Assembly (NCBI GenBank): GCA_032209605.1
Contig: JASFXZ010000016.1
Span: 9,176,001 to 9,240,000 of the forward strand
From: Mactromeris polynyma
Taxonomy: Eukaryota > Mollusca > Bivalvia > Venerida > Mactridae
Direction of reading: 5' to 3'
DNA: 64,000 bases
Shown: positions 12,804-25,669 of the stretch, piece after piece
How positions within the stretch are numbered: the stretch's first letter is position 1
Layout: each line of letters opens with the position of its first letter
The notes under the pieces: generated by a model
Database searches by the model: none
Seen by the model: only the letters and a program-made list of their open reading frames with translations
Told to the model about the DNA's origin: nothing
Made by a program: the position numbers and the translations under genes

Positions 12804-14304
12804 GCCACATTTATAAATCAAGCTTCTCTCCAGATCTAGGCAAAGGATAGGAGGCACACACAGGGAGTGCCACATTTGTAAATCAGAACTTCTCTACAGA
12901 TCTAGGCAAAGGGTAAGAGGCACACACAGGGAGTGCCACATTTATAAATCAGAACTTCTCTACAGATCTAAGCAAAGGGTAAGAGGCACACACAGGGAGT
13001 GCTACATTTATAAATCAGAACTTCTCTACAGATCTAGGCAAAGGGTAAGAGGCACCAGTGCCACATTTATAAATCAGAACTTCTCTACAGATCTAGGCAA
13101 AGAGTAAGAGGCACCAGTGCCACATTTATAAATCAGAACTTCTCTACAGATCTAGGCAAAGAGTAAGAGGCACCAGTGCCACATTTATAAATCAGAACTT
13201 CTACAGATCTAGGCAAAGGGTAGGAGGCACACACAGGGAGGGTCACATTTATAAATCAGGGCTTCTCTACAGATCTAGGCAAAGGGTAAGAGGCACACAC
13301 AGGGAGTGCCACATTTGTAAATTAGGGCTTCTCTACAGATCTAGGCAAAGGGTAGGAGGCACACACAGGGAGTGCCACATTTATAAATCAGGGCTTCTCT
13401 ACAGATCTAGGCAAAGGGTAAGAGGCACACACAGGGAGTGCCACATTTGTAAATCAGGGCTTCTCTACAGATCTAGGCAAAGGGTAGGAGGCACACACAG
13501 GGAGGGCCACATTTATAAATCAGGGCTTCTCTACAGATCTAGGCAAAGGGTAGGAGGCACACACAGGGGAGTGCCACATTTGTAAATCAGGGCTTCTCTA
13601 CAGATCTAGGCAAAGGGTAGGAGGCACACACAGGGAGGGTCACATTTGTTAATCAGGGCTTCTCTACAGATCTTGGCAAAGGGTAGGAGGCACACACAGG
13701 GAGTGCCACATTTGTAAATCAGGGCTTCTCTACAGATCTAGGCAAAGGGTAGGAGGCACACACAGGGAGGGTCACATTTGTAAATCAGGGCTTCTCTACA
13801 GATCTTGGCAAAGGGTAGGAGGCACACACAGGGAGGGCCACATTTGTAAATCAGGGTTTCCCTACAGATTAGGCAAAGGGTAGGAGGCACACACAGGGAG
13901 GGACACATTTATAAATCAGGGTTTCCCTACAGATTAGGCAAAGGGTAGGAGGCACACACAGGAATGGTCACATTTATAAATCAGGATTTCCCTACAGATC
14001 TAGGCAAAGGGTAGGAGGCACACACAGGGAGGGCCACATTTATAAATCAGGGTTTCCCTACAGATCTAGGCAAAGGGTAGGAGGCGTACCCAGGAAGGGT
14101 CACATTTATAAATCAGGGTTTCCCTACAGATCTAGGCAAAGGGTAGGAGGCACATACAGGGAGGGACACATTTATAAATCAGGGTTTCCCTACAGATTAG
14201 GCAAAGGGTAGGAGGCACACACAGGAAGGGTCACATTTATAAATCAGGGTTTCCCTACAGATTAGGCAAAGGGTAGGAGGCGTACACAGGGAGGGACACA
14301 CAAA
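12804..14304. repeat. ~66-bp minisatellite, about 23 copies, diverged
   Basis: The unit is CCACATTTATAAATCAGGGC + TTCTCTACAGATCTAGGCAA + AGGGTAGGAGGCACACACAG + GGAGTG. Units near 13040-13180 lack about ten bases (ACACACAGGG region). Downstream units change to GGTTTCCCTACAG and AGATTAGG. Divergence grows towards the right end. Confidence 0.96.
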
Positions 14305-15885
14305 AACAACAAATGAACCAGGGTCACATACAGAGAGGAGGCAGAAAACAATACCGACAATATTGACATTTAATTTAATGCTGATATGTAAAACCCTGAC
14401 ATATAGATATTTCTCATTCTTGATTTGTCTAAACATTTGGCATCTTACACTCATTTGTTTCTATGTAATCAAGTGTAAACATTTTCACTGGAGGATAAAA
14501 TATAATCATTTACACTTGAACTCATTATATTTATCGAACAATTACAATTGATATTAATGGGTTTTGTGAACTCCTGAAAACAATAAGCATAAATTGTTCT
14601 TGCCAAATAGAAACCAAGTTTATTTTGCTCCAGAGAACATTCAATGTTGTTTATAAATAATTTGTTTAGATTGTTTGGGATAAAATGTAATGATGTAGTA
14701 GGAATTATGCAGTAAATTCAGTTTTGAAAGGAATTACTTCTACAATTGAAATTACTACATGGGGAATGTTCATATGGAAACATTTCAGTGTAATGAAAAA
14801 ATTACTCATGACTTCCCTTACTTGATCCCCTTCATTTCTTACCTGTTTCAAAGTTAAGTACAAAAACAACAGGTTTTTTTCATACTTAAATGGAATATAT
14901 TAAAGTTGTCTAACTAAAAACAGCATCAATTTTCACTATTTTATGCATGCTGCCAGCTTTTTAAAAACAATTAGCAAAAATAAGTTTTCATAAGATTAAT
15001 GAGACAACATTAAACGAATTTATACACTTTCCAAATAAATGTTAACTATTAAAATCACATCCAATTAAAAATCTCTTATATAAATGAGACTGTAAAAAGG
15101 TAATTAACAGTGAGGATAGAATTCCTGCTAGGCATTTAACGTCCTGATCAATTTTGATATGGTAAAAAATATTTTTTAAGAAAATTTTAATGGGTGTCAA
15201 ATAAGGAGTCATGAAAATGCCCTCAATATAACTACTACCTTAGTAATTATTATAATTTGCGTTATCTGTTCGCTTGTAATGAATATTAATTGACTTTTCG
15301 CATTACAAACGAGCCTTGGTGATGAGTGAACAATAACAATGTCTGCATGTTCTACAAGAGATCCTGTAATACCGGGCTAGACTGATCAAAAATGTTATAT
15401 TTTTCATATTCTACAATAGCGTAAATTAAGTTAATATCACGGTTTGGTCTTCCTTGAAAATTACTTGCATTATGTGGCTAATGTTTTGCATAATCCGTTG
15501 AATATTTTCAGATTTTCTTCAGATTGAGGTCAATATCCTTGGAAAATACATTCATGCAATTTTGATGCCAACGTTCCTTTGTGAAACCATCAGACAAATT
15601 ATGGGAACTGTTTTATATGAAGCTAACAGCATTGTCCTCGTAAAAAATAGAATTCCATGTGTAGTCGATAAAAATCAATGCAATTCTTATCAAAATCAAC
15701 CTTCCGGTCTTTGTGGGATGTTAATCTATTTTCCCTAACAAGACCAACGTTTCTGGGAATCATTTTTATCCCATAATTCAATTAATTTGATGAAAATTTG
15801 GTCTCAGAGTTGTTGGTTATTTCTGATTCTATTTTCACAGACTATTTGAATGAAATAATTGAAGGTATGTATAACAAACATACTG
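14305..15885. other. 1.6 kb without a recognisable gene
   Basis: Very AT-rich. No exon-like or RNA-like signal recognised. Confidence 0.5.
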
Positions 15886-16389
15886 CGCAATGTTCTTGCT
15901 CCTATGGTAACATTTGTGGTGCGCAATGTTCTTGCTCCTATGGTAACATTTGTGGTGCGCAATGTTCTTGCTCCTATGGTAACATTTGTGGTGCGCAATG
16001 TTCTTGCTCCTATGGTAACATTTGTGGTGCGCAATGTTCTTGCTCCTATAGTAGCATTTGTGGTGCGCAATGTTCTTGCTCCTATGGTAACATTTGTGGT
16101 GCGCAATGTTCTTGCTCCTATGGTAACATTTGTGGTGCGCAATGTTCTTGCTCCTATAGTAACATTTGTGGTGCGCAATGTTCTTGCTCCTATGGTAACA
16201 TTTGTGGTGCGCAATGTTCTTGCTCCTATGGTAACATTTGTGGTGCGCAATGTTCTTGCTCCTATAGTAACATTTGTGGTGCGCAATGTTCTTGCTCCTA
16301 TGGTAACATTTGTGGTGCGCAATGTTCTTGCTCCTATAGTAACATTTGTGGTGCGCAATGTTCTTGCTCCTATGGTAACATTTGTGGTT
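15886..16389. repeat. 36-bp minisatellite, 14 copies
   Basis: The unit is GCGCAATGTTCTTGCTCCTA + TGGTAACATTTGTGGT. The only clear variation is ATGG/ATAG and one AACA/AGCA change. Open frames on both strands (for example AQCSCSYGNICG repeats) follow from the 36-base period. No splice or start context supports translation. Confidence 0.97.
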
Positions 16390-18180
16390 TATTATTTAAG
16401 TAACAACCAAAGATTTATTGCCTTCAGCAAATTTGTATCTAGTTCTATCATAGAGGTTTGTTTTTGTAAAAAAAATTATGTTTCTGCCAGCAATTTTAAG
16501 GCACTGCTTTGTCTGATCTCAAAATTTGCCTCTTTAGGTGAATTCTGTATCTGATAAACAGGCATCTCTTTGCTTAATATGAAAGATTTACTTGGATTAT
16601 CATTTGTTGCACAAGTTTCTTTTTGCTATCTTGTTCTTCATTTGTCTGCATGGCTGGTACAATGTTTAAATTAAGACATTGCGTTCATGGTTGGTGGATG
16701 TGGTGGATGGTGCCTCTGTGTGCTCCTTCAAAGATAACATTCTTGTATTTTTACTATCAAGTAAAAATGACCATTGAATGGAAAATATACATGTTTGTAC
16801 TACATTACCAAAGATTGGATAACTGATAGAATTTTTTTACTTAGATAACCTTATCAAAATCAATTCATAAAACTTCAGTTGCCTTGTTTATGGACTGGTA
16901 TGGGTTCATTTTGAATCAGCATAAGTCTCACATACTGATTCTTATTGTATCATGTGACATGTGATTACAATCTGTATTTATTGGGACAAGTGTCAAGACA
17001 GAAATAGAGATGGCAGAATTATGAAGTGTATTTTCTTGTACCTTGGTCAAATTATGGTCAAGAACTTTGACTGGATGCTTGTGACTCGTAATGGAGCTTT
17101 CAAATTTGTAAGTTTATTGGCCAAGTTATCATAACAGGACTCTCTGATTGGTCTATATTACAATTTTTTACCTCTGATTGGTTCACTCACAACTTCAGTC
17201 GAATTTCTTGTACTTGATCAAATTCTCTCTTGAAAATGAATATTATTATACTGCTGTTTACCCAGTGTAATTAGTTTTTCCAGTGCTGAAGATTTATGGT
17301 GAAAATCATGGTGTATATTAATTTCAAATCATAATGAATGGGTTATTTGACACCATCAGGAATTTAATATGACATTTTTATGCTTTTTGGGGTAAAGAAA
17401 CTACAGAAAAGTTGTAAAGTTATGTAATTCATTAATGTTGTGTCAGATACAAATCTTTTTATTGACCGGTAATTGCTTTGTTGGGATTTGTTGGCAGCTC
17501 TAGCTGATGTTTCAACAATTGTGTCATGTATTTGACAGATGGCAATAAACCAATATCCTAGTTAGATTCATAGGAGTCATGTTTACAATCATAATGATGG
17601 AATTCCTTTCCTTGGTATCTATCATGAACAAATTGTATGATCTTGATCATTAGCAATAACTATTAAATCAAGGACTAAACCTCAATTAAGTTAACTGTGA
17701 GAATTAAGGGTTGAAGTCATTAAAGTGATTAATATTAAAGTGTAGCACAGGGTTTGCCCTTGGAATTTTAAAATGGAGGTTCTGGAACTCCCACATTAGA
17801 TAAAGTTTGGGGTCCAAAGAGTAAAATTTTGGCTGTGACATTTTGTCATCAGCAATTGTGATCATGTATTGCTGAGACACTTGCAAGGTACAAGCACTGA
17901 GGCGATATTGATTGAATGTAATAACCACAAAGGTGTTTAAATAAATGAAAAGTGCCAAATTTGCTGAAATTGGATGATTGCGAGTCCCTCGGATGCACAT
18001 CTGTTCTTCAATGCAGGTCATTGGTCTGAAAATTGCATCAGGGACACAGAAAACATGTGTCCTGGAAATCCATGGTAGGATTTAATTGAGCAAACTGTTT
18101 TAATGGGGCTTAATTTAATCTGACATGAAATGAAATTATTTTAATGTGATATTAGATGTTACAGAGTTTTAAATCAACCC
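16390..18180. other. 1.8 kb without a recognisable gene
   Basis: Only short ORFs. The phrase CTCTGATTGGT occurs twice around 17140-17185. No exon signal is convincing. Confidence 0.5.
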
Positions 18181-18750
18181 AGTTTTACATCCAAACCTCA
18201 GCTAAATGACAGCTTTACATCCAAACCTCATCTAAATGACAGCTTTACATTCAAACCTCAGCTAAATGACAGCTTTACATCCAAACCTCAGCTAAGTGCC
18301 AGCTTTACATCCAAACCTCAGCTAAGTGCCAGCTTTACATCCGAACCTCAGCTAAATGCCAGCTTTACATCCAAACCTCAGCTAAGTGCCAGCTATACAT
18401 CCAAACCTCAGCTTAATGACAGCTTTACATCCAAACCTCAGCTAAATGACAGCTTTACATCCAAACCTCAGCTAAATGCCAGCTTTACATCCAAACCTCA
18501 GCTAAATGACAGCTTTACATCCAAACCTCAGCTAAATGACAGCTTTACATCCAAACCTCATCTAAATGACAGCTTTACATTCAAACCTCAGCTAAATGAC
18601 AGCTTTACATCCAAACCTCAGCTAAATGACAGCTTTACATCCAAACCTCAGCTAAATGACAGCTTTACATCCAAACCTCAGCTAAATGACAGCTTTACAT
18701 CCAAACCTCAGCTAAATGCCAGCTTTACATCCAAACCTCAGCTAAATGAG
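18181..18750. repeat. 30-bp minisatellite, 19 copies
   Basis: The unit is AGCTTTACATCCAAACCTCA + GCTAAATGAC. Variants: AATGCC, AAGTGCC, TCTAAATGAC and a CCGAACC. The array keeps an exact 30-base register across all copies. Confidence 0.98.
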
Positions 18751-20061
18751 ATCTTCCTTTTTGTTATGTAAAAACAATGTACCTATTTATTTATTTCATA
18801 ACCAAAATCTATCATAAATTACACACAAAAATTGTGAATAATAAAAAAATTATGGGTTTGCGAAGAAATTTGAAAAAAATCACCATACTTTAGTAATTCT
18901 TCAATTAAAATAAATTGATTTGCATTCCTTTGTGGTAAATCTAAGTGAAACTTTGGCATTTACGGAACAAATGAGATTTCTAAAATTGGAAGCTACTGAT
19001 TTTTCAGTTGCATTTACGCAGAATTACGACACAATTCCGGGCACTAAATTTAAAATGTCTCAAATTCAAGCTTTTAATCCATCATAATGTCGAATTCTAA
19101 GCTCTTGCAAGGTGATGCTTAGTTTCATGTAGATTAATTTGAAGGGAAAGTGAACATAAAGTCATCTTAAATTGTATCTAAAAAGTATAATTCTAAGTTA
19201 CTTAAGCTGATAATAGATAGACAAATGTTACTTTTATCCCCCAAAAAGTCTTGCTTTACCTAATTGCATTTAGTGTTGATAAATAAGCCCCAGTAAAAAA
19301 TAGCCCATAATTGATGGCATCTGTGGGGGAACATACTATTTTGGTGGGGGAAGGAAGGAGGATCATGAGCCCTGAGTATTCTGTTCCATTCTGACCCATG
19401 ACATAATTTTAAACGCTATTGAGACACTATGTTGGAGGTTGTAGGGGTTGACAGTAAAGTGAAGGTATTCATGCTTAAAGGTATCATGTGAGCTCTTTCT
19501 AGACTGATACGTTCATTTCCTTAATGCTTGTTAAAGCAATTTGTAGCTTATTCTTCCAACAGACACTATGGGTTTATGATTTCTGACATAAGAACAAGAT
19601 TAGATTATTAACAAGATACATGTTCCTTTGACAACTGACTTAACATGGTGTTCTGTCTGTTTCCTAATGGGATTTCAAATGCAAAACGCTGCATAAGATA
19701 ATGAAGCAATGCTTTTGTTTACTATCATGAGTTTAGATAGATCTACTGGTAGTGATTAAAATGAAAGCATGAATGACAATTATCTTAGATGACAAATCAT
19801 GATGAAGGAGCATTTTGCATTGATTTTAGCTCCTGGCTTTGTATTATACTTGCAATCTGTGCAAGAGGACAATCTGTTGATGTCAGATATTAAAAATGAA
19901 AGTGTTTGTGACAATAGTCTTCATTAGTGTCTGTTTTATTTGAGAATTCCAAACTTATGTATATCCATAACTGCCATGTTTGTGAGGTTTCAGGTACCAA
20001 TCCCATGGATAGATATCCTATGTGCTGACCCAATGACCCTATTAAAAGGTATCTTCGTTGA
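18751..20061. other. 1.3 kb without a recognisable gene
   Basis: AT-rich spacer with no supported coding or RNA feature. Confidence 0.5.
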
Positions 20062-20944
20062 TAGGTATCCTATGCATTGATAGGTATCCCATGCTGGCCA
20101 AGGTATCCCATGCACTGACCCATTGATAGGTATCCCATGCTGGCCAAAGTATCCCATGCACTGACCCATTGATAGGTATCCCATGCTGGCCAAGGTATCC
20201 CATGCACTGACCCATTGATAGGTATCCCATGCTGGCCAAGGTATCCCATGCACTGACCCATTGATAGGTATCCCATGCTGGCCCAGGTATCCCATACACT
20301 GACCTATTGATAGGTATCCCATGCTGGCCCAGGTATCCCATACACTGACCTATTGATAGGTATCTCATGCTGGCCCAGGTATCCCATACACTGACCTATT
20401 GATAGGTATCCCATGCTGGCCCAGGTATCCCATACACTGACCCATTGATAGGTATCACATGCTGGCCCAGGTATCCCATACACTGACCCATTGATAGGTA
20501 TCCCATGCTGGCCCAGGTATCCCATACACTGACCTATTGATAGGTATCCCATGCTGGTCCAGGTATCCCATACACTGACCTATTGATTATAGGTATCCCA
20601 TGCTGGGCCAGGTATCCCATACACTGACCCATTGATAGGTATCCCATGCTGGCCCAGGTATCCCATACACTGACCCATTGATAGGTACCCCATGCTGGCC
20701 CAGGTATCCCATACACTGACCTATTGATAGGTATCCCATGCTGGCCCAGGTATCCCATACACTGACCTATTGATTATAGGTATCCCATGCTGGCCCAGGT
20801 ATCCCATACACTGACCTATTGATTATAGGTATCACATGCTGGCCCAGGTATCCCATACACTGACCTATTGATTATAGGTATCCCATGCTGGCCCAGGTAT
20901 CCCATACACTGACCTATTGATTATAGGTATCACATGCTGGCCCA
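20062..20944. repeat. ~46-bp minisatellite, left part
   Basis: The unit is GGTATCCCATGCTGGCCCAG + GTATCCCATACACTGACCCA + TTGATA. A right-hand variant has GATTATAG. Early units have GGCCAAGG and CATGCACTG instead of GGCCCAGG and CATACACTG. The array is cut by an insertion at 20945 and resumes at 23395. Confidence 0.97.
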
Positions 20945-21822
20945 CCCAAATGAAATGACCATTGTCATATCAGGACTGACTATGATCAAAACATGGTCAA
21001 CAATGATTTGACAATGAAAAAACATGATAGCTGACAATGAAGATTTTTGACAATGAAATAGTCCTGATCTGACAATATTTTGACCATGTCCTAATCATGG
21101 ACATTTACAACCAACAGATTTGACAATGATATGATCATTATCAAAACATAGTCACAACAAAACATTAATTTCTCCATAGTCATATCAGAGTCTTTTTATT
21201 GTTGTTTTAACTGACAATGTTATGACCATAGTGTGTTTCATAACCATAACATAGTTAAAACATAGCCAGTGTTAATTCAACAGCATAATTGTGATGAAAA
21301 TTTAAATGACAATGATATAGCCATGCTGCTGTTTTGATCATGTTCAGATCATGGACATATCCCATACAGAAATTATTTCAATGTATTTTTAAGTCCTAAT
21401 AATTCCTTAGAATTCTTAGCAATAAATACCATGTTGTCTCATTTAGAGAACATTGGAATTCTTTGGAATAGAGGGAGCTAACAAATCCTAAAAAATCATA
21501 AGATTACTTTGGATATTTAAGTTGGAAAAGTATGGAAAAGATTGGAATATTAATCCAAATATATCCTAACTTTTCTGGATTGGAAAAGTTATCACTATTT
21601 AGGAATTTAAATATTTCTCTGAAATATGAAAATCAATACATTTGGATTAGTTAGGAATTTAGCATCATGAGCAAATTGGATATCTTATTACAAGTTAGAA
21701 ATTTAACGGTTTCCTTTTTCAGATTTTGGGCAGTTTAAAATCCTATATTTTCCAATGGTCTTCATTTATATGTGCTAGAGGAATACTTTATTAATTAATA
21801 TATGTATACATGAATACTTAGT

Positions 21823-22132
21823 AATTTGTATACAAAGAGTATGTACATATCTGAACAATATAATTATTTCATGGTTGCCATCATGTATAGTATTTTGTAA
21901 TAATCAGTTCGAGATAAACAAGTCAATTAAAAATAAGTTGACATACAAATAAAGATGTATTGTCTTAAGACTTCATCTATTTATTTTTATACATAAAACA
22001 ATAACATATAAAAGGAAATAATAAATGTGCCAATGAATATTTTAACCATGTAAAGCTTTACTAACAAGACAAACATTTTGGCAACCATGAACTAATTATA
22101 TTGTTCAGATACTCTTTGTATACAAATTACTA
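21823..22132. repeat. ~55-62-base inverted repeat, possible nested foldback element
   Basis: The left arm (about 21823-21885) begins TAGTAATTTGTATACAAAGA. The right arm (about 22079-22132) is its reverse complement with an eight-base gap. The loop is about 190 bases. It lies inside the 2.45-kb insertion. Confidence 0.8.
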
Positions 22133-22792
22133 TAAGTTGACTGTCGTCTGACCATGGTTACAAACATTATAGACATGGTTGGCTATGGTCAAAACGACTT
22201 TGTCCAAGGTTCATCTTGGTTGAATTAATGGTCAGTGTTAATCATTCACTAATAAATAACTGTTTTATATCCTTATAAGTAATAATTATTCTAATAAAGT
22301 TAATGCATTCAAGACAAAATTATTTGTACAGGTTATCAGTTCAACAAAGCATTTGTTCTACTTTCACTCAATTTTCAGAGACATTTACCATCTGTTTTTT
22401 TCAAAATAATGATCTATTTATGGCAAATGTAGTTCATTGTAGTTGTAAAACATAAGAAAATTGACATTGTTACCAAATTATGTCACTTCCAAGACTTAAA
22501 CTAACATTTTTAAAAATATTTTGAAGTATTTTAGTAAATTACCTCCCTTTATAAAAAAATACATACTTTTTTATTTGTTTCCAATAAAAGCACCATTAAA
22601 AAAATATACAGTAAAGGATTGCCTAGAATATTATAACTTGCAACTGCTTTAAAATTAAATTTAACATACATTATACAATTTAAAAATAGTTTTAGTTGTG
22701 TTTTAAGTTACCATATATTTAGAAGGAAAATTACTTAACTTTATAAACTGAATACTTTATCCAATGATGGACTGAAAAAAGGTGTTTTGACT

Positions 22793-23160
22793 ATGGTTCA
22801 TAATGACCCTGATTTAACCGTCAAGATGACCATGTTTCAAACATGGACGACCATGGACGTTAAATGGCACAATTGCCTGAACATGGACGACCATGTTTTG
22901 ACAATGGTTCATAATGACCCTTATTTAACCATCAAGATGACCATGTTTCAAACATGGACGACCATGGACGTTAAATGGCACAATTGCCTGAACATGGACG
23001 ACCATGTTTTGACAATGGTTCATAATGACCCTGATTTAACTGTCAAGATGACCATGTTTCAAACATGGACGACCATGGATGTTAAATGGCACAATTGCCT
23101 GAACATGGACGACCATGTTTTGACAATGGTTCATAATGACCATGATTTAACTGTCTGGAT
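22793..23160. repeat. 111-bp tandem repeat, just over three copies
   Basis: ATGGTTCATAATGACC starts copies at 22793, 22904, 23015 and 23126. An inverted partial copy (TTTAACGTCCATGGTCGTCC) lies at about 23255-23275. An open frame runs through the repeats (111 is divisible by three) and is not considered a gene. Confidence 0.93.
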
Positions 23161-23394
23161 GACCATGAATTAGCAATTGTATGTCGATGTTTATATCATT
23201 GTCATGATAAAGTCATATCATTGTTAAAGTGACCATCGTCAGGAATTGTGCCATTTAACGTCCATGGTCGTCCATGTTTGAAACATGGTCATTTTATTGT
23301 CATAACAGGGGTCGAACATGATCACTGACCATGTTTGAAACATAGTAAAACCATGGATTAAACATGGTTTGACAATGATCATTTCACAGGGGCA

Positions 23395-23580
23395 GGTATC
23401 CCATACACTGACCCATTGATAGGTATCCCATGCTGGCCCAGGTATCCCATGCACTGACCCATTGATAGGTATCCCATGCTGGCCCAGGTATCCCATACAC
23501 TGACCTATTGATTGTAGGTATCACATGCTGGCCCAGGTATCCCATACACTGACCTATTGATTGTAGGTATCACATGCATG
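23395..23580. repeat. 46-bp minisatellite, right part
   Basis: The same unit as at 20062-20944 continues after the insertion, with the GATTGTAG variant in the last units. Confidence 0.95.
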
Positions 23581-24430
23581 CACAATTGATAGATATCCCA
23601 CAGCTTAATCCATTTGTATCTCATGCAGACCTTAAAGTATGGTGTTTGTAGACATTTTTGCTGTGCATATGGCAACTCCAACACTTACAATGACTTAAAT
23701 GAAGCTGATTGATGTCAGAGTGACTGTTGATTATAGCATATCCTACAAGTCTGTGTTGCCAATCCATTGCCTGTATTATGCATAACTGTGTGACACTAAT
23801 TGATCATGTTATATGTCGTTGCCTTAACAATGTACAAGTGTGAGATTTGAACATTTTAGAAAATCTAACTTTTTTTCTTTGTATGTTTTTTGGAAATATA
23901 AGTATGTGGGTTGTAAGAAAATAAAAATAAAACAATATGCTTTTATTTTATTCTGTAGCCTCATGAAGTAACCATGTGTATAATTGCAAAATTCATTTAG
24001 GTAATCAAAAAGCAAATGCACAAATCTGTAAATTTCATAGATTATCATCACAAACTGATTTGAAATTTATATATTGCAACTTTTCAGTACAATATAATGA
24101 TTAATAGTTGGAAAAATAAAGAAAAAAACATGAACATTCTTTTTCTTCGTCTGAAAATCTGTGAATTAACATATATTCTCATGAAGCCATTTTGAAATTA
24201 CAGAAAAAATCACTGTTAGACAAAGAAAGATATATTTTTTTATAAAATCAAACTTTCTTAGATATTTGAAAATAATACGCAGCATTGGATGAAGATTGAA
24301 AGTATCATAAAAAAATGGTATGTTGCCACGCAAAATTTGGTGTTATTTCAAACTCAAAAGTTACCTCCCTTTGCAAAATTTGCTTTTTTTGGAATAAAAT
24401 GTTCTTTTCATTATCATTTTCATGCATCAG
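23581..24430. other. no gene seen
   Basis: AT-rich. It might contain further decayed parts of the minus-strand Mutator-like gene, but none was recognisable. Confidence 0.4.
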
Positions 24431-24548
24431 TCATGGATGGGGCTTTGGTGTCCAGTTTTCTCTAATGGCAGTATCACAGGACTTACAATATTTACTGGGT
24501 ACAGCACAACCACTTGTCCTGTCTTCTTTCATTTCATAGAGCAGTGTC
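24431..24548 (-). pseudogene. last recognisable exon of the Mutator-like gene, Cys/His motif broken by a stop
   Basis: Minus-strand reading gives TLLYEMKEDRTSGCAVPSKY, CKSCDTAIRENWTPKPHP, then TGA. The KxCxxCxxA......PHxC pattern follows SVDGAWQKRG in this family. Here the frame stops right after PHP, with HD and CMK visible in another frame just downstream, so the His/Cys part is disrupted. Confidence 0.5.
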
Positions 24549-24706
24549 CTTGAAAATATAATTAACATAGTTTACATTTCAATGATGTCATTGTTCTCAA
24601 ACTAAACATTATTTACAGTATATCACATTTGCCTTTCATTAAACCTCAGTCATATTAACTAAGAGAAACTTATGTTGAAAAAATACATAACGTTTAAATA
24701 TATTAC

Positions 24707-24860
24707 CAGTGTTTGTATATACTAGCAGACGTGATATTACACCATCAGCTGTTCTGCTAAGGTAGCTCCGTAGGGGTGGCTCTTGATCACCAATCTGTTC
24801 AAGTCTCATCTTCATATTGATAATAAATGATAACTGAAGAACACTGTTTAAGTCAACTGA
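24707..24860 (-). other. exon-like open stretch in the Mutator-like locus
   Basis: An acceptor (ATATTGCAG) is followed by about 50 open codons on the minus strand, beginning SVDLNSVLQLSFIINMKMRL, to a GTAATA donor. I do not recognise the sequence. Its place between the SVDGAWQKRG and CKSCDTA exons is unexpected for the family. It may be intronic. Confidence 0.25.
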
Positions 24861-24918
24861 CTGCAATATATAAATGAAATTATATTGTAAATGGGTTCTT
24901 AACTCAATACAAACAAAC

Positions 24919-25121
24919 CTGATAAACTGTCATATCCACTTCCCCTTTTCTGCCATGCTCCATCTACACTGACAGTAAGGCCCACTGTGCTGGACTTCCT
25001 AAAATTCACGATAGCATTGGCAATATTTAAGGATAAGGTCTGAGTCTTAACAACTGCAATGTGATTTTCATAGCATAACACTACATAAACACCAAAAGTA
25101 GTGTTTTTTATGAAGGCCTCT
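24919..25121 (-). pseudogene. fifth exon of the Mutator-like gene, SVDGAWQKRG motif
   Basis: It contains SSTVGLTVSVDGAWQKRGSG then YDSLSG before donor GTTTGT. SVDGxWQKRG followed by SLSG is the strongest signature of the group. The Asp lies in the position of the first catalytic acidic residue of Mutator-like transposases (family knowledge). The open frame extends upstream to about 25121, but where the exon begins (25121, 25045 or near 24990) cannot be decided by eye. Confidence 0.6.
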
Positions 25122-25595
25122 CTGAAATGAATTCAAACAATAAAGTGCTCTATGTTTGATAGTTTTCCTGATTTTGTTAAATGTTAAGTGTTAAAGTTAC
25201 CCAATTATTTTTATGTAAGCATGCATAATGAAAACTGCATTCAAACCAATTTACTTAGTGAATTTCCAGCTATCACAAAACTGCTTACTTACACACTACA
25301 TTGCTTTCATAGATTTGATTAATGCTTCAGAATGAGTGTGTAATTGATATTACTATATTTATGCTTTTCAGATTCCTCAACTTATTCATACTAAAAATGC
25401 AGAGACTCCAAAAATCTCCTTGTAGCTACTACAATGAATTGTATACTACTGACACAGTATCTTTTTACACTAAATCTCAAAGAAAGTCATACCAATTTAA
25501 TTACATCATTCAATAAGGTGCTTTCTGTTTACAAGTTCAGGGTCCTCTGTTAATGGCAATATTTGCTTCCAGTCATAACATTTATATTAACTTAC

Positions 25596-25669
25596 TCTGC
25601 ATTCATTCTCATCTCTTTCTCTTGCAGCATCTTCCATGGACTCCTCAGCAACATTCTCAAACCCACTTC
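25596..25669 (-). pseudogene. fourth exon of the Mutator-like gene
   Basis: Minus-strand reading gives GFENVAEESMEDAARERDEN then ECR and donor GTAAGT. It continues the VAxESCxxA..EE block that follows the previous exon in this family. The frame only joins if the acceptor is GGAAG (four bases in from the better TACAG), so the boundary is uncertain. Confidence 0.5.

Larger units (their letters stand above)
20945..23392. mobile_element. ~2.45-kb transposon-like insertion inside the 46-bp minisatellite
   Basis: The left end starts CCCAAATGAAATGACCATTG and the right end, reversed, starts CCCCTGTGAAATGATCATTG. They share an imperfect terminal inverted repeat of about 23 bases ending TCA. The minisatellite unit breaks after GGCCCA and resumes at GGTATCCC, so removal restores the unit. 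CA flanks both sides. The inside is rich in CATGG/CCATG and holds a 111-bp tandem repeat and a nested inverted repeat. No transposase seen, so non-autonomous. Confidence 0.75.

Noticed and set aside
15798..16554. Cys-rich repeat proteins (AQCSCSYGNICG) and their antisense
   Set aside because: 36-bp minisatellite open in three frames. A Cys-rich secreted repeat protein was considered, but there is no signal peptide and flanks are non-coding.
22787..23173. 128-codon ORF of His/Trp/Met-rich repeats
   Set aside because: 111-bp tandem repeat inside a non-autonomous element; period divisible by three.
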